A DNA stretch of 64,000 bases, from NCBI RefSeq assembly GCF_002288925.2, contig NW_022098093.1, positions 29,881 through 93,880 on the forward strand, written 5' to 3'. The notes under the pieces were generated by a model. The model made no database searches. It saw nothing but the letters and a program-made list of their open reading frames with translations, and was not told the origin of the DNA. Below, one piece after another: positions 10,501 to 23,590 of the stretch. Numbering within the stretch: position 1 is the stretch's first letter; each line of letters starts with the position of its first letter. The translations under genes and the position numbers were made by a program. The DNA is from Delphinapterus leucas (lineage: Eukaryota; Chordata; Mammalia; Artiodactyla; Monodontidae).

Positions 10501-13500
10501 TACTGATTTTGTATAAAAATACTTATAGAGGCATTACTTACAAAAGCAAAGGACAACAAAATATGTAAGTATAAAAATTGGGGAAAGATGGAGTAAATTA
10601 AAGTTTACACCTAGGATTGAATTCCAGTCATTCATTACACATAGTGTTTCAGAAGAAATATTTAACAGCATTAGTATTCTCAAGCATGAGAAAACATTAT
10701 ACTGTTTTGGTTATCATTTTCCTCTGGGCACACAACCCTCCCTATTGACAAAACTAAAATGAAATAGAATATTCTTATCATGAGCTGTCCAGACACTGAA
10801 ATAAATACCCAGTGTAATTTTTTGCTCTTCAAGGAAACCTGAAGTCACATGGCTAAGTACCTGAATAGTCCAGAAATGGAGTACAGTCATATATAGACCA
10901 TTTTGTCTTACAGGGGGTTATCATAAAAGAGGACAGATGGAGTAAAAAGCACTTAGTTTTCTGTAAAACTAGGCCACAGAGATGCTTGATGTATGGAATT
11001 ACTGTGGTTACCCCTGGAAAACTGTCCTATATAGAATCTCTTCACAAGCACCCTCTAGGTTTTCCAGAAGGAATAGATGGGGAATATTATATTATTTAGA
11101 ATGCTTTCGGATTAATTAATAGGAATTTTTTATAAACTTGCTAAAACAATGAGATCATCTATTGTCTCATAAAACTGGAAGTTGGAGCAGATTTCTAAGC
11201 TCACTGAATACATGACTTAATGAGGTCATCAGAGTCATTGGTTTTATCTGTCTTTTATCTCTTTTGTCCTCAGCTTGGCTTTATGCTAAGACTGGTTGCC
11301 CTCAGGGTTACAAGGTGACTGCCAGTAGCAATCAGTTTTAGAGGCTTATTCCTGTTCCTGACTGAAGAGCAAAGAAGAACTTTCCCAGAAGCCCTTAGCT
11401 GACTTCCCAATTCTTTTAATTCTCAGTAAATTCCATGTCTATTTTCCAACCAATCACTGATAGGTGTAAAGATAAATATTGTGATTGGTTTAGACTAAAC
11501 AGAGCCCACTCAGTCTCTACTAAGTTATATAAGCTTCATAGAATGAACTGGATATTTGGGGAAAATGAATTCAGTTTCTAGTAGGGAAATGAAGGGGGCA
11601 TATGGAATATAAATGGATAAGCAACAGTTAAAATCCAATATTACAAGCTCTTTGGCTATCCAAGAACTTATTCCACATACATATTTTCATTCCACACATT
11701 CTACAATACATTAAAAAAAATTCATGCCCACTTGAAATATGTCTTAATTCCTTCCCAAAGGGAGAAAATCCAAAGTCAATTACTGCATTTATTCTGAAGT
11801 ACAAGATCTCTGGGCAGTGTTCAGTCCTCTGACATGGCTCCCAATGGTCCAGTGATAAAGTGATTTATCTTCCTTAACTGTACACAAAGTGGTAAAAAGC
11901 ATGATAATTACAATAAAAAACTCCCTTTTGTAAAGGTGGACAACGGGAAAATATGCAGTTGTCTATAATATACTTTACTTGTTGGACAGGGATACAAAAA
12001 ACTTCCTGTTCTGTCAGTGAAGTGATTTTCATAGCTTGTGAATCAGAGAGATTTTATCCTCCTCCCTCAGAGTATAGCCATGTCTGTTGTCTCTGTGACC
12101 TTAGAGTGGACAGTGTAAAATTTCTTTTCTGGGTCTGCACCGCTTTAGCAACGTACTTTCTGTAGGTGAAAATTCTTGGGACTAGTGTTTACTTTAGAAG
12201 GTTTAGCAATCATATACTCTAACCAGGCTTGGGGTCACTTTGGTATACATTTCTTTTAAAACTAGTTATACAGTCTACTTGTTTTCAATTAACTGCATGA
12301 CTACATTAATACACAATCAGCAATTATTTGGGCCTATGAATCTGGAAGTCTCTGGTTTATAATAACAAGCTCTGTGCTCTGTCTGTGCCATGAGACCTTA
12401 ATGTAACACTTTCCTTTCCTCTTGGTCTCAGTTACCAGATGATTTAACCAACTGCCTCTGGCACGAATATCGCTGCTTTAGACAGCTGTATCTTCACAAT
12501 AATCAGACTGTGCCCTTCATCAGTCACACAATGCTTTACAGGAGGTGCTTGGAAGAGGTTTGGGGGGACAAGTGTTTTGTTCTAATCTTATTTTCTCTCA
12601 AATTCCCAAACGTTTAGAGTATCGTTCTTACAAGCCTTAGGTTTTTCTAAATCATCCAGGCCCCTGATTACTAAACTGCCAATTGTTTTGATTATAATCC
12701 ATAAGTGAAGATGACCTCTCTTAGCAGAGACATATTTTTCTCACTCAGATTTCATATGAGTCACTTGCAGACAAAAGTTTTCTCCATATTTTAAGGTGTT
12801 ATCTAATGTGAAAGAAAAGATTCAACCTAGTTCAATCTCATAAATATTTCCTACTAGGATTCATGATGACTCAGCCATCATCAAAAGTTGATACATCTCA
12901 ATATACAATAGGCAATAGTTAAACAGAACTTTTCTGTAGAATAACTAGTATTTTAAGATTCCTGTGACAGAAAAATATTATCCTTATTGCCTTGTATCAA
13001 TTTTACTCAATTCCATATTTTAGAATGTTATTTTCAGATTTCCATTTCTAACACAAATATTTTATTCATTTAGGATGCTGACTCAAGGAACTCTGATTCA
13101 AACAGCTTAAATATGATTGCTATGAATAAGCTGATACAGAAGAAGTCTAGGAGAAAGACAATCTTCAGAATTTATCAATTTAGGAGCTCATAAAGGCTCA
13201 AGTTTTACTATCTCTCAGCTCTCCTGGCCACAGTATTGATGCCACCCTAAAATTGGTTCTGTACATACTTGTAGAATTACTGCCAAGAATGATCATGATT
13301 ACCTGCATTTTCCTTCACATCAGTGATAGAAGAAGAAATGTTTCTGGAAATCATTGCTAATTACAGAGAAATGATTTTTCCAAAAGCAAATTTCTTTATG
13401 ATTCTCTGTGATCTGAATTTCACTGCATTTCTATTCCTGAAAAAAAAAAAAAAGATCACTGACAAGTAGAATGACAGCTTAACCTGAATGTTTGATGAAT

Positions 13501-15069
13501 GGCACATTATTGGTTTCCATTGTGTCATCCACAGCCTATGGATATCCAAGCTACCTGTGGGAAGGTTGATATCTAATCAAAATCAGAGTTGTAAGTAAAA
13601 GGAAGCAATGCTATGGCTTAAGCAAACAACCATATCTACTGTAAGGACGCTAGGAAATTACTGGATTTCTTGATAAAAAAATGTATTAAGGCTTAGGACA
13701 TGAAGATTGATAGAACTGATGGAAATATAAGAGCAGTACTACCCCATAGGTAAGTACAGTAATCATAGGGACTCCATATATAGTTTTTCATGATTACAAG
13801 ACATTAGGGAAATTCAACTAAATTTAGATGTATTTTCTTTGGAGAACTATGTTGTATTTCTTCCTGCATTGTTTTACTGTATTATTAACAGATATTGTTC
13901 CCAAGAACACACATTAATAGCTCTACTACATACAAATCTCAGATTCTTAGAGTCTGTTTCCAAGGGAATTCTATCTGCTACAGAATCTGATTGGGTCAAT
14001 TAGATATTATCGCATTATCCAACACATGGTGCTTCTAATAGGATGAGTTTCTGATGATGAATAAACTCCTGGTCTTCCTTATGTCTGTCTGTACATGGTG
14101 GATTTTACCAAGGTGCTAAAAAGAAAAAAAAATGATATTAAGAATATAAACATACCTTTTACAAAATATATAAATAAGTGTATTAGTGTAGGCTTTAAAA
14201 AGAATACCAGTCCACAGTATTACTAGAGAGAGGATAAAATAACATAAAAGTTAATACATTGCTGAGATTGTAAGAAGATAAGGCAGGCAATTAAGTTCTC
14301 CCACCAAAGAGATAAAACACAAAACAATAAAAACAACAAAAGATGACTTGTAATCAGAGAAGTGATTTTAGTCAAAGAAATCTGAGACTGTCTTAGAAGC
14401 AAATTCAGTATCAGTTTAGGAAAAACTGACTAAATCATGGACTTTTGCTAAGTTGGCGATGAATCTTACACCTGTATATTAAGTGTAGAGTCTCACTGGG
14501 GGCTAAAACAGGAGGGTACAAAAAGGTGCCTATCACTAATGGAAGGCTGTAAGAAATCATATTTTTATGCTGTGGCTGGGGGTTAATAATAATATACCCT
14601 GCACGTTTGCAATTACAGATCTCACTTGGGTCTGAAATTCAAATTAGAAGTAGATCTCTAATCATAAAAATCATATATTGATAAATTGAAGCTAAGTTCA
14701 AGATAGTTTCCCAGGTTAATAGTGTTCCTTGGAACCCAGAAGAAGCACATTTAAACCTATTTTAGATGAAATTATTCTCTACTTAAGCTTTCAGAATTTC
14801 AACAAACTAAATTGAAAAAAAAAAAGACCTCAATATCAAAGACGAACTATAGATGAAATGAAGTCAAACATAAAAAAAAGTCAGCTAAAAAAAAGAGGAA
14901 CTGATAGACATACCATATCCTTCAATAAATCCAGTGATTTTTGAAAAATCAGTTCTAAATGTAAAGAAATTATATAAAATTATTTTATAAAATAAAGACA
15001 AAATCAAGAAAAAGTCTATATCTATTTGCAAAATATCCAATGCAGTTCTTAAGAAAGAAAAATGTTAAA
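10501..15069. other. Long non-coding stretch, mostly unrecognised
   Basis: AT-rich, mainly single-copy-looking DNA with no supported exon. Open frames such as 11953-12165 and 13361-13549 are short, lack recognisable domains and sit in no gene context. A pure A run lies at 13440-13453. Around 11255-11560 there is weak resemblance to an ancient interspersed repeat: a cttttcccagaagccc-like block followed by a ccaatcactg and attggtttagac block. I could not name its family. Confidence 0.5.
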
Positions 15070-15345
15070 ATTAAAATCACTATAAATACATTAAACGTAA
15101 GATTTAATTTAGCTAAATAGACAATTATTATTATTTATTTATGACATACCCAATTTAACAGGACATAGAAAGCCTGAAGTATAAGTGACAGAAAGAATCT
15201 AAGGGGAGAATACTGATCAAAAAGAAATGGATTTAGTTATAATAATATCAGAAAAAGAAGTCAAAAATACTATCAGGGATTAAAAGATATTTACTATGAT
15301 AAAATGTATGAATCATTAAGAAGACCTAGTAACTCCAGCTTCTCA
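15070..15345 (+). mobile_element. Ancient L1/HAL1 ORF2 endonuclease fragment
   Basis: The order of short blocks (around taaacgtaagattta, atatcagaaaaagaagtcaa, atactatcagggattaaaag) follows the L1 endonuclease region encoding the block before SDKIDFKxKTI and the RDKEGHY segment. It is heavily diverged, with stops in all frames. Confidence 0.45.
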
Positions 15346-15454
15346 AGCTTCTATAAATATAGCAACTCAATCTTCACAAGGGAAAATTGAAAATCCACAA
15401 ACTGGGAAATGTTCTCACACTTCTTTCACTTAATGCTATGTCAAAAAATATTTA

Positions 15455-15513
15455 TAGATATAGATAGGTAGATGACAGATGAATGAATGAATGTGTGTGT
15501 GTGTGTGTGTGTG
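15455..15513. repeat. Compound microsatellite (GATA/ATGA)n-(TG)n
   Basis: Short tagata/gatg repeats pass into three ATGA units (15478-15491) and then 11 uninterrupted TG units (15492-15513). It is a likely length-polymorphic marker. Confidence 0.9.
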
Positions 15514-16249
15514 CACGTGCATATGTGTATCTTATAAGAGTCTTGAATCAGCAACAGAATTATTGAATCTGACACTGACCTGGGGTAACATTCAGACACT
15601 TCAAAAACATCTAGATAAGTGGTCTGAGGTATCAATAACATCTATTAAACAGAAATGATACCCTCTCAAGTTGTTAGCATGAGAGATATGGAGGTCAGGT
15701 GATAAACTGAGTTCTGACCCAAGCCCAACTCACAGTGTGCTCACTGGTTCATAATGAAATTTGTGGATATTTATCCCGTTCCTGATATATAAGTGGAAAA
15801 AACACAGTTAGTGATAGAGCACCCCTTGTCTTGCTTTTCAAATTTGTGTAGGAGAGCCAAATGAAACTGAACTGAACTTGTCTTCCATTCCAACAAGCAT
15901 GAAATCAACAGCAATACTGCATTTCTGGAATTATTGAAGAGATGTGTATTACTGTCAAAGATATGAAAAATGTAGTAGTTGTGATTCCTAGATATCCCCA
16001 TTTAATTTTCTTACATGGCTTTAGCACAACAGTGATGGATCATGGCACATAAACATGGACTCCTGTATATTTAACAGGTGGTAGCCTGATTTTGAATTGA
16101 AACTGCTATGTCTACATGTGATACCCTGACTAGGAAAGCTTATTATAGACATTATCATTGGAGATTTAGGTGTGCATCTATTGGTTTGGAAAATAATAAA
16201 TAAGTAAATTTTCAATCTCCATTAAGTGTGTGTGTGTTTATATGGTAAG
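15514..16249. other. Non-coding stretch, no gene seen
   Basis: No repeat family or exon recognised. The frames on minus at 15771-16001 and 16021-16215 have no recognisable motif. A short TG run lies at about 16228-16236. Confidence 0.45.
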
Positions 16250-18420
16250 GACCAAGGACGATAGTTCCACCTTCATGGTTTTATGTAAGTATTACATCAA
16301 CTCTCTTGCTTTCTACATAATACTGTATATAGGGCATTTATGATCTCAATAATCCATAGAAGATACCAGTAATTTGCTATATTGATTACATCAAGTTAAA
16401 TTGATCTGTTGAGCTGGAAGTGTCAAGTTCCCTAGATGCCATGTAAGATACATATATATTCTCATTACATATTCACTATCCTTTTACATGGATAAGATCT
16501 TTATCCTTGTACCTCCAACCACTAAGTAAAAGACCCAGGTATTGATTGACAACTCTAGATTTTGAAAAACAATGACTACACTTGGAAAACTGTTCCAACC
16601 TATTCACTGGGTTACCTGAAAGTTTGCTAAATTAAAGTAAGTTCCAGAGGGAAAAAAGCCACATTTCCAGGCTATGGTAAACTTTTTCTTTTTCTTGTGT
16701 TGTACACTGTAGCATATTCAGTGATATACCAAGAAAAGTAAGGATGCTAGATGATATATATCAAGCCCTAATATGAGAGTAGCAATAATTTCTAAGGTTT
16801 GGGGGAAAGAATATGCATTCTTTGTCATAGAACTACTCTTTATTTGTTTATAGCACCTGGGATGCTACCACGTCCTAGAAGTGAAAGATTTCCTAAGCAG
16901 GACCACAAATTAATCGATACTTTTATGCTCACCATGAGCTATGTTTGATCTCATCAACCATGTTAATAAGTCATGCGTGTCCTGCAGCCATCCTTTAGTT
17001 AAACCAGACTTAATCAGGTCTAGAAAGCACAAGTAAATTACATGAACAGAGTCCCATGACAACTACCTCTGCTGTATTGTTGCTCATCCTTAATGCAAAT
17101 CTGTGGCTTTATGAAAACCTTCCTACAGCCAACTGATAAAAAAGAAGGGACTTGGGACTGATTCACAGATGGGTTTCCACAATATATTGGCAGTAGTCAG
17201 ATGAATAGTGGAGACATATAAGAGCCACATTTAAGGATGCCTCGAAGATATAATAGTGAAGGAAAATCTTCACAGTGAGGAGAGCAGTGAGGAGTATACC
17301 TTTCTATCCACTTCCTGTGGATTAGAGGTAGTCTGGGGTTTTTACATACATGAATTTCTGGACTGTGGATAATTTCAGGGTCATTTCATCAGGACCTGAA
17401 CTAAATAAGACAGGATCACTAAAAACAAGTTTCAGGGAAGAAATACGTGATGGACCTATGGGAGGGACATGAACTATGAGGATTTTTCATGTCACAATAA
17501 TACCTGCCAGAAATCACCATCTTCTACAGTATCATGTGTCAGGATCACCCATATTCTGCGTGTCAGACAACTCCTCTATTGAGCGCCCCCAAATCCCATG
17601 AACAGAGGGATCATGGTGGCAGAGATGGAATATATTCATATGTCCAATAACATGGAATTTCTCTCAGTGAGGCTGATTCAGTTACTGCCATTGCTGAATG
17701 TTTAAAATGATAGCAGAGACAGATATTGGGCCTCAAAATAGCACTATTATTTTGGCCACCTGAAGGCTGTCATTTATATTGGACTATTTCCAACTTGGAG
17801 GAAGCAGTAATTTGTCTTTACTGGGCTTGACATATACTCCAGATGAGGGTTTACCCTCCCTGTTCACAGTATCCATACCAGCATCAGAGTCTGTTGCCTT
17901 CAAACACCCATTGTATCAACGTGGTATCATACAAATATTGCCTGGAACCAATGCATAGCATTGAACCCTATCTCTTGGAAACAGTCAACCTGATAGAATA
18001 TTGGAACACAGTGGTGAAACCTCATCCAAGGCACAGGCTCTGGCACTGTCCTCTTTGACCTGGTATACACCTTGAACCAAAATCCAATGTATAAAATTGC
18101 TTGCTAAAGCTATAATACACACCTCTGGAAGCCAAGGGAATGTGTGAAGAGTAGAAATTATCTCCCTTAAAATAATACCCAGAGATTCATTTATAAAATT
18201 TGATTCTGTCCCCCTAATATTATATTCTTCTGGGTTAGAATTTCTGGTTCCTTCAAATCAGAAATGGGAAACATTTCTGCTAGAGGAATACAACAGGATC
18301 TTCTACTAAATTGGAAATTGTATTACCAATTAGGGACTTTAATTTCATGTCACTAGTCTTATAGGCCAAATAGGAATTATTATATTGGCTAGAAAAATCA
18401 ATCCAAAACATATGACTATA
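16250..18420 (+). pseudogene. ERVL-type (class III) endogenous retrovirus pol remnant
   Basis: Decayed internal region of a class III endogenous retrovirus read on plus. Blocks appear in the order expected for pol. A late reverse-transcriptase/connection part lies at about 16250-17040. A ribonuclease H part follows at about 17140-17470, where cttgggactgattcacagatgg resembles the conserved Thr-Asp-Ser segment. An integrase part at about 17590-18060 resembles the zinc-binding and catalytic core. Stops and indels occur every few dozen codons; the longest plus frame here is 71 codons (17843-18058). No flanking LTR pair was recognised. The far 3' part (18130-18420) is less certain. Recognition rests on remembered family similarity, so subfamily (HERVL- or HERV16-like) is left open. 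Confidence 0.65.
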
Positions 18421-18648
18421 ATTATAATTATATATTATATAATTATAACTATAATATGACATGAAACATAGTGTTATGTATGGTAATGACTATCAAGGTA
18501 CAACTAAAACGACTGTCTAATAAGGACATAGCATTTAACAGACCAGACTCCTTGGGAATGACAACCTTGGTCCCTCTTCTAAACAAATAAGCCAGACTAG
18601 CCAAAGTGATAGCTAATGATGAGCCTATTTTACTTCTAAGCAATGATA
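18421..18648. other. AT-rich spacer between ERV remnant and mariner
   Basis: Begins with an alternating AT-rich stretch (about 18418-18455) and continues to the TA target of the mariner. It may be the outermost ERV sequence, but this could not be shown. Confidence 0.4.
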
Positions 18649-19907
18649 CTGGGTTGGCCAAAAAGTTCCTTTGGTTTTTAAGTAATAATAAAAGACACAT
18701 TCTTCATTTTCACCAAGAACTTTATTGAACAACATATTCACTTTTTTGTTCCACTACGTTCTGCCATTTTTCAGGCAACTTCATAATTCCATCTTCCCAA
18801 CACTTCTTATTTTTTGAGCAAAGAACTATTCCAAGTGCCTTTTACAGTCTTCCATTAAGAGAATTTTGTTAAAACCAAAATAAATGGAAATCCAAAGGTG
18901 CAGTATCTGGTGAATACAGCTGATGAATCAGAACTTCCCAGCCAAGCTGTGACAGTTTTTGCCTGGTCATCAAAGAAACATGTGGTCTGGCATTATCCTG
19001 ATGGAAGATTATGTGTTTTCTGTTGACTAATTCCTGGTGCTTTTCATCGAGTGCTGCTTTCAGTTGGTCTAATTGGGAGCAGTACTTGTTGGCATGAATC
19101 ATTTCGTTTTCCAGAAGAAGCTCATAATAGAGGACTCCCTTCCAATCTCACCATATACGCAACATCACCTTCTTTGGATGAAGACCAGCCTTTGGTGTGG
19201 TTGGTGGTGGTTCATTTCACTTGCCCCATGATCTCTGCCGTCCCACATTATTGTACAGTATCCACTTTTCATCACCCATCACAATTTGTTTTAAAAACGG
19301 AACTTTTTGTTATGTTTCAATAGAGAATCGCATGCGGAAATATGGTCAAGAAGGTTTTTTTTGCTTAACTTATGTGGGACCCAAACATCAAAGTGATTAA
19401 CATAAGCAAGCTGGTGCAAATGATTTTCAACGCTTGATTTGGATATTTTGAGTATGTCTGCTATCTCCCACGTGGTATAACGTTGATTGTTCTCAATTAA
19501 TGTCTCCATTTGATCGCTACCAACTTCAACTGGTCTACCAACCGTGGAGCATTGTCCAGTGAGAAATCTCCATCACGAAACTTCGCAAACCACTTTTGAC
19601 ACTTTTGATCAGTCACAGCACCTTCTCCATATACTGCACGAATCTTTTTTTACGTTTCAGTTGTGTTTTTACCCTTCTTGAAATAATAAAGTATAATATG
19701 CCGAAAATGTTGCTTTTATTCTTCCATCTTCAATATTAAAATGGCTACACAAAAATTCACCAACTTTGATAAGTTTTTAAAAATGCACTGATATGACAGC
19801 TGTCATAATACAATCTAAGAAAATTGTTTCGAATGAAGTTAAAAACAACTAAGCACTACTAGAGCCCTCTTATGGAAAAAAATGAATGAACTGCTTGGCC
19901 AACCCAA
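18649..19907 (-). mobile_element. Mariner (irritans-type) DNA transposon with both TIRs
   Basis: A nearly full-length element of 1,259 bp. The left end ctgggttggccaaaaagttc (18649) and the complement of the right end (ttgggttggccaagcagttc, ending 19907) form imperfect terminal inverted repeats. Each end is bordered by the TA dinucleotide that mariners duplicate (18647-18648 and 19908-19909). It carries one degenerate transposase on the minus strand. Its ends match the mariner well known from ruminant and other cetartiodactyl genomes. It lies next to the ERVL remnant. Confidence 0.93.
18722..19727 (-). pseudogene. Mariner transposase, broken
   Basis: Relic of a Tc1/mariner transposase, which cuts and pastes the element at TA sites. 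The minus strand starts with ATG at 19727 and meets a stop at the fourth codon, then continues with an HTH N-terminal region (YYFKKGKNTTET). Frame 19291-19509 gives the second HTH region (YTTWEIADILKISKSSVENHL). GDEKWILYNN near 19240-19280 supplies the first catalytic Asp, and HQDNARPH (frame 18869-19102) the second. The third lies in PLDFHLF, exactly 34 residues after the second, matching the D,D34D signature. The C-terminal EYVVQ-stop is at 18722. Frame changes and stops make it non-functional. Confidence 0.9.
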
Positions 19908-19909
19908 TA

Positions 19910-20699
19910 ATTAGCTGGTATTTTGGAGGAGACTGACTAATTAGACTCGTACTTCTCCTGGATTTATAAAGTAGGGATGATGTATTAACATAGGGAAAAA
20001 TGGAGAATATAGAACTAAGATAAAATGGGAAGTCATAAAATATTTAAGTGGCACAATGAGTGGACTGAATTGGGCAAGGTTATGTGTGTCTCTGTTACTT
20101 CTTCAATTCCTCTGAATGTCTTCTTTGTTCTTTTCTTTGAGGTTGCATTTTCATGGGATCTCAAATCCATTCTTGGACAAAATACTACACTATAGGGCAG
20201 CAAATATGGCTTCCTGATTAGACATATATTGCAACCATAAAGTCTGGGGTTGTTGCATCCCTTTGTAATTAATATTGATGAATCAGTAATAAGAGAAAGA
20301 AAGCTAAGCATATCACTTCTCCCTTAATTCTCTCTTCCATGAGTAATTCTAAGATAAGTTAGTCTCATGTGCCTAGTGCAACAAACATCTACTAAATAAT
20401 TTGGTGTTTCTGTTTATGGATTACTGCTATGTATCTTTTCTAGCCTCATTTTCCTTTTATTCCCTTTTTTTCATCTTCGTCACCCTGGATGTGTTTCCTT
20501 CAAAATCAAGCCCAGAATTGTAATCTTTGTGTTAGGCTTTAAAAGCAAACCACATTCTTTTCTTTCAAGGGGATAAAATAATAAATAGAATCACACCCCA
20601 TGCAATCAATCAAAAATTTACAGCACAGATAAAAACTGTTAAAATAGAAAGAAGACATATGTATAAATCAGGGATCTCAAAGAAACACAACCAATAGAA
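19910..20699. other. Non-coding stretch, no gene seen
   Basis: No recognised repeat or exon. The minus frame at 20033-20311 (92 codons) shows no domain and has no promoter or splice context. Confidence 0.45.
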
Positions 20700-20725
20700 T
20701 TTGTGTGTATGTGTGTGTGTGTAGT

Positions 20726-20812
20726 TATCTCTGTTTGCTGATGATATGATCTTGTATATAGAAAATCCTAAAGGCTCCACCAAAACAATGCTAGCACTAA
20801 TGAACAAATCCA
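20726..20812 (+). mobile_element. Short L1 ORF2 fragment with RT active-site block
   Basis: About 87 bp directly after a (TG)n run (20701-20722). In plus translation it gives [14 protein letters not shown] followed by a Gly-Ser-Thr-Lys-rich segment. This is the L1 reverse-transcriptase YxDD-type (FADD) block. Both ends are abrupt, so it is a fragment of an older L1. Confidence 0.75.
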
Positions 20813-23269
20813 GTATTCTCTTGTGAAATTAAGTGAGATTATCTATGTAGAGCCTTAGGACAGTGCCAGTCACAAATATGCATTCAATGATGTAGGCTAT
20901 TACATGAACAGTGGTACACAGTTACTGATGATATGGAATTTATACTGCTGATGCATTTAATAGTGGAAATTTTAAACTATGAGTATCTTTCAAAAGAAAT
21001 GCTGTAATTTCTCAATTGTTCTAAGCTGGAAACAATGGGAACCCTCAAATGATCCTTTTTCTGGCAAGGGTAGAGAAGCAGTCTCCAAGGTAACTAAATC
21101 CCAAACCATATCAGAATTTAGAAATAAAATCTATACTTTAAATTTCACTAAGAAGCAGAAGGGTAATTGGTAACACTTTGCAGCTCAGTAGCAAAAGGCC
21201 CTGTACAGTCAACCCTCTGTTCACCCAGTCTTCAAGGTTAATAACCAGTTATTACTGGTTTCACACTAACAGCAATTCTACTCAATTTAAGTAAAATTCA
21301 AGTCCTTCAGCATTGTTCTATGTTTATATTTAGAAGTTTTGGTGTCTTAACTATCCACCTCACTGAATTTTGCTTTCATTTTTTTATGAATAACCTTTAA
21401 TTGACAATTATAAAATAGAACATTGTGCAGTACTATTTGATAATATTTACCATGACATTAAGACATAGGTTAATTAGAATAATGTTTAAACTATTCAGAA
21501 TATAATTTTCAGTTGAATGAAACAGCTGTATTTGCTGTTCCTCTTATCTTAATTACTTGATAACATGTGTAGATGAGATGAATGCATAATTCTATCTATT
21601 AAGAATATGAAAGTAAGTGTTTCTTCTTTTTTATAATCTCTGAAAATAAAGTTTTAATGCCAATGCATTGTTTCTACAGTTCCATCATGGGTTTTGGGCT
21701 ATAAATGCTCATAGCATATTACAACGCAAAATACATTTTGTGTATTTCTCTGAAATTCAAATCCACTACACCCAATGCTTTCTACATAGCTTCCAAATTA
21801 GTCATATAGTACTGAATTCATACTTTTTTAATTTCAAAGAAATGTCTTATTTTCTAAGTATTTTTTAAAAGGAAGTACATTCTTCAACTCAAAATTTGCC
21901 CAAGCATATTTTCTGCTAGGAACCAACACAGTAAGTGTGTTAAAATCAAGTGAGAAATATTACTTTTGCTTAAAATACAAAAATTCTGATGAAAAAATTA
22001 ATGTTACTCAAGTATCATCAAGTTATACCACAACATTACTTATATATCATTGGCAATGGATGTGTCTGACAAAGATTCAAATATAATATCAGCTTTGGAA
22101 GACGGAGGAAGCGGAATTTTCTCTCTCACAGCATCTGTAGGCATGCACTGAGTGAAATACATATTGATACTTGCTTAAAATTACCTTCATAAAATATTCA
22201 ATAAAACCAATGGAGAAAAAAGGACAGTGCTTTGAACTTTTATAAGACATAAAGGTTGCTAAAATCAGCTAAGCTACCAGTTTGGTCCTTGACTATGAAA
22301 TTCATTTTTTTTTAATAAAAGGCTCCATTGTCTCTTTAATTACACTATTGGCAACAGTGAGAATGTGAAGACTTGTAGGAATTTCTCTATTATCATGATA
22401 GATACTATGAAATTTATGAGGCCTTTATTAATTGCTAGTAATGTTGCAGCATTGAACTTTCTTTGCATTTGAAAACAGTGCATTTTATGGAAAGGAAATA
22501 ATGAAGTAAACGTTCCACTTGATTATAATGAAGTTTGGATGGTTTGATCAAAATGTCCTTCAGATTTAGTCCGTGAGTACTCAACAATCCAATATTTTTC
22601 ATTAAACGAGAATGCATTCTTGAAAAAAAAGTCATGTCAAATTTTTATCTTCACTTACTTAGTACAAATAGATACAGACAGTCTCTGGGCCAATGAGAAC
22701 CTGTCAGGCAATGATGGCTAGAGAAGAGTAAGGCAGATCTGGACAACTAGTCATCTAAGTGATGAAAAGTGTAACTTCTGTTTATTTTAAAATACAAGTT
22801 AGTCCCCAGGTAAAAATGCCATCACTTACTAGTACCTTAAGCTAGATATATCTTTTTAAATTATATTTTTCCTTTTATCATCTTCCTGTCAGGAAGGGTC
22901 AGGATGGCACATACGTGTGGGGTAGAAAGATTAAAGACAAAACAGAAAGCCAATCATTTCAGGACCAAAAGCCTCCTTTTTTCTTACTAGTTTACAGTAA
23001 CTGTGATAAATGTTATTAAAATCATCACTCTTTAAAAATTTATATGTGAAATATTTTTAAACTAATCTTCAGGGAAAAAATAACTGCATGCCATATAAAC
23101 TATTTTAGAATGTGGAAAATATAATATCTTTGCTGGTTCATTCTATGAGGATATTATTTGCATGCTATCCAAATAAGTCAGATACCAACACACACACCCC
23201 CATTGTGCAAGCCAATTTCACTTACAAAGACAGATTAAAAGTTTCCAGCTAAAACATTAGAAAATAAAT
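20813..23269. other. Long non-coding stretch, no gene seen
   Basis: AT-rich DNA without recognised repeats or exons. Short frames at 20979-21173, 21668-21868 and 22435-22635 lack any recognisable motif. Confidence 0.45.
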
Positions 23270-23590
23270 TCCAGCAGTGTTTTAAAGAATTAATTCAACA
23301 TAACCAAATAGGGTTAATCCAAGAATTTGAGGATAATTAACACATATATCAATACAATTCCACATATTAACAGATTAAAAAATAAAACAACAAGGCCATC
23401 TTGAGAGATAATGCAAAAGCACTTGCAAAATATGATAGCAATTCTTGACAAAAGAGATCAGTAAATAGGGCTAGAGGTAAACATATAGTGTAAAAAACTG
23501 AACAAAATGTTATATATATTTAGTGAGTAAACCAGATAAATGCATAGAAAATTTCAAGAATGACACACTCAGCAAACCTTGAAGACAGGT
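23270..23590 (+). mobile_element. Ancient L1 ORF2 fragment
   Basis: The blocks ttttaaagaattaattcaac, gggttaatccaagaatttgagg and cacatattaacagattaaaa follow the L1 ORF2 stretch just upstream of the RT domain (the [11 protein letters not shown] segment, then INHINK, then DAEKAF). The copy is extensively mutated and has no open frame. Confidence 0.6.
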
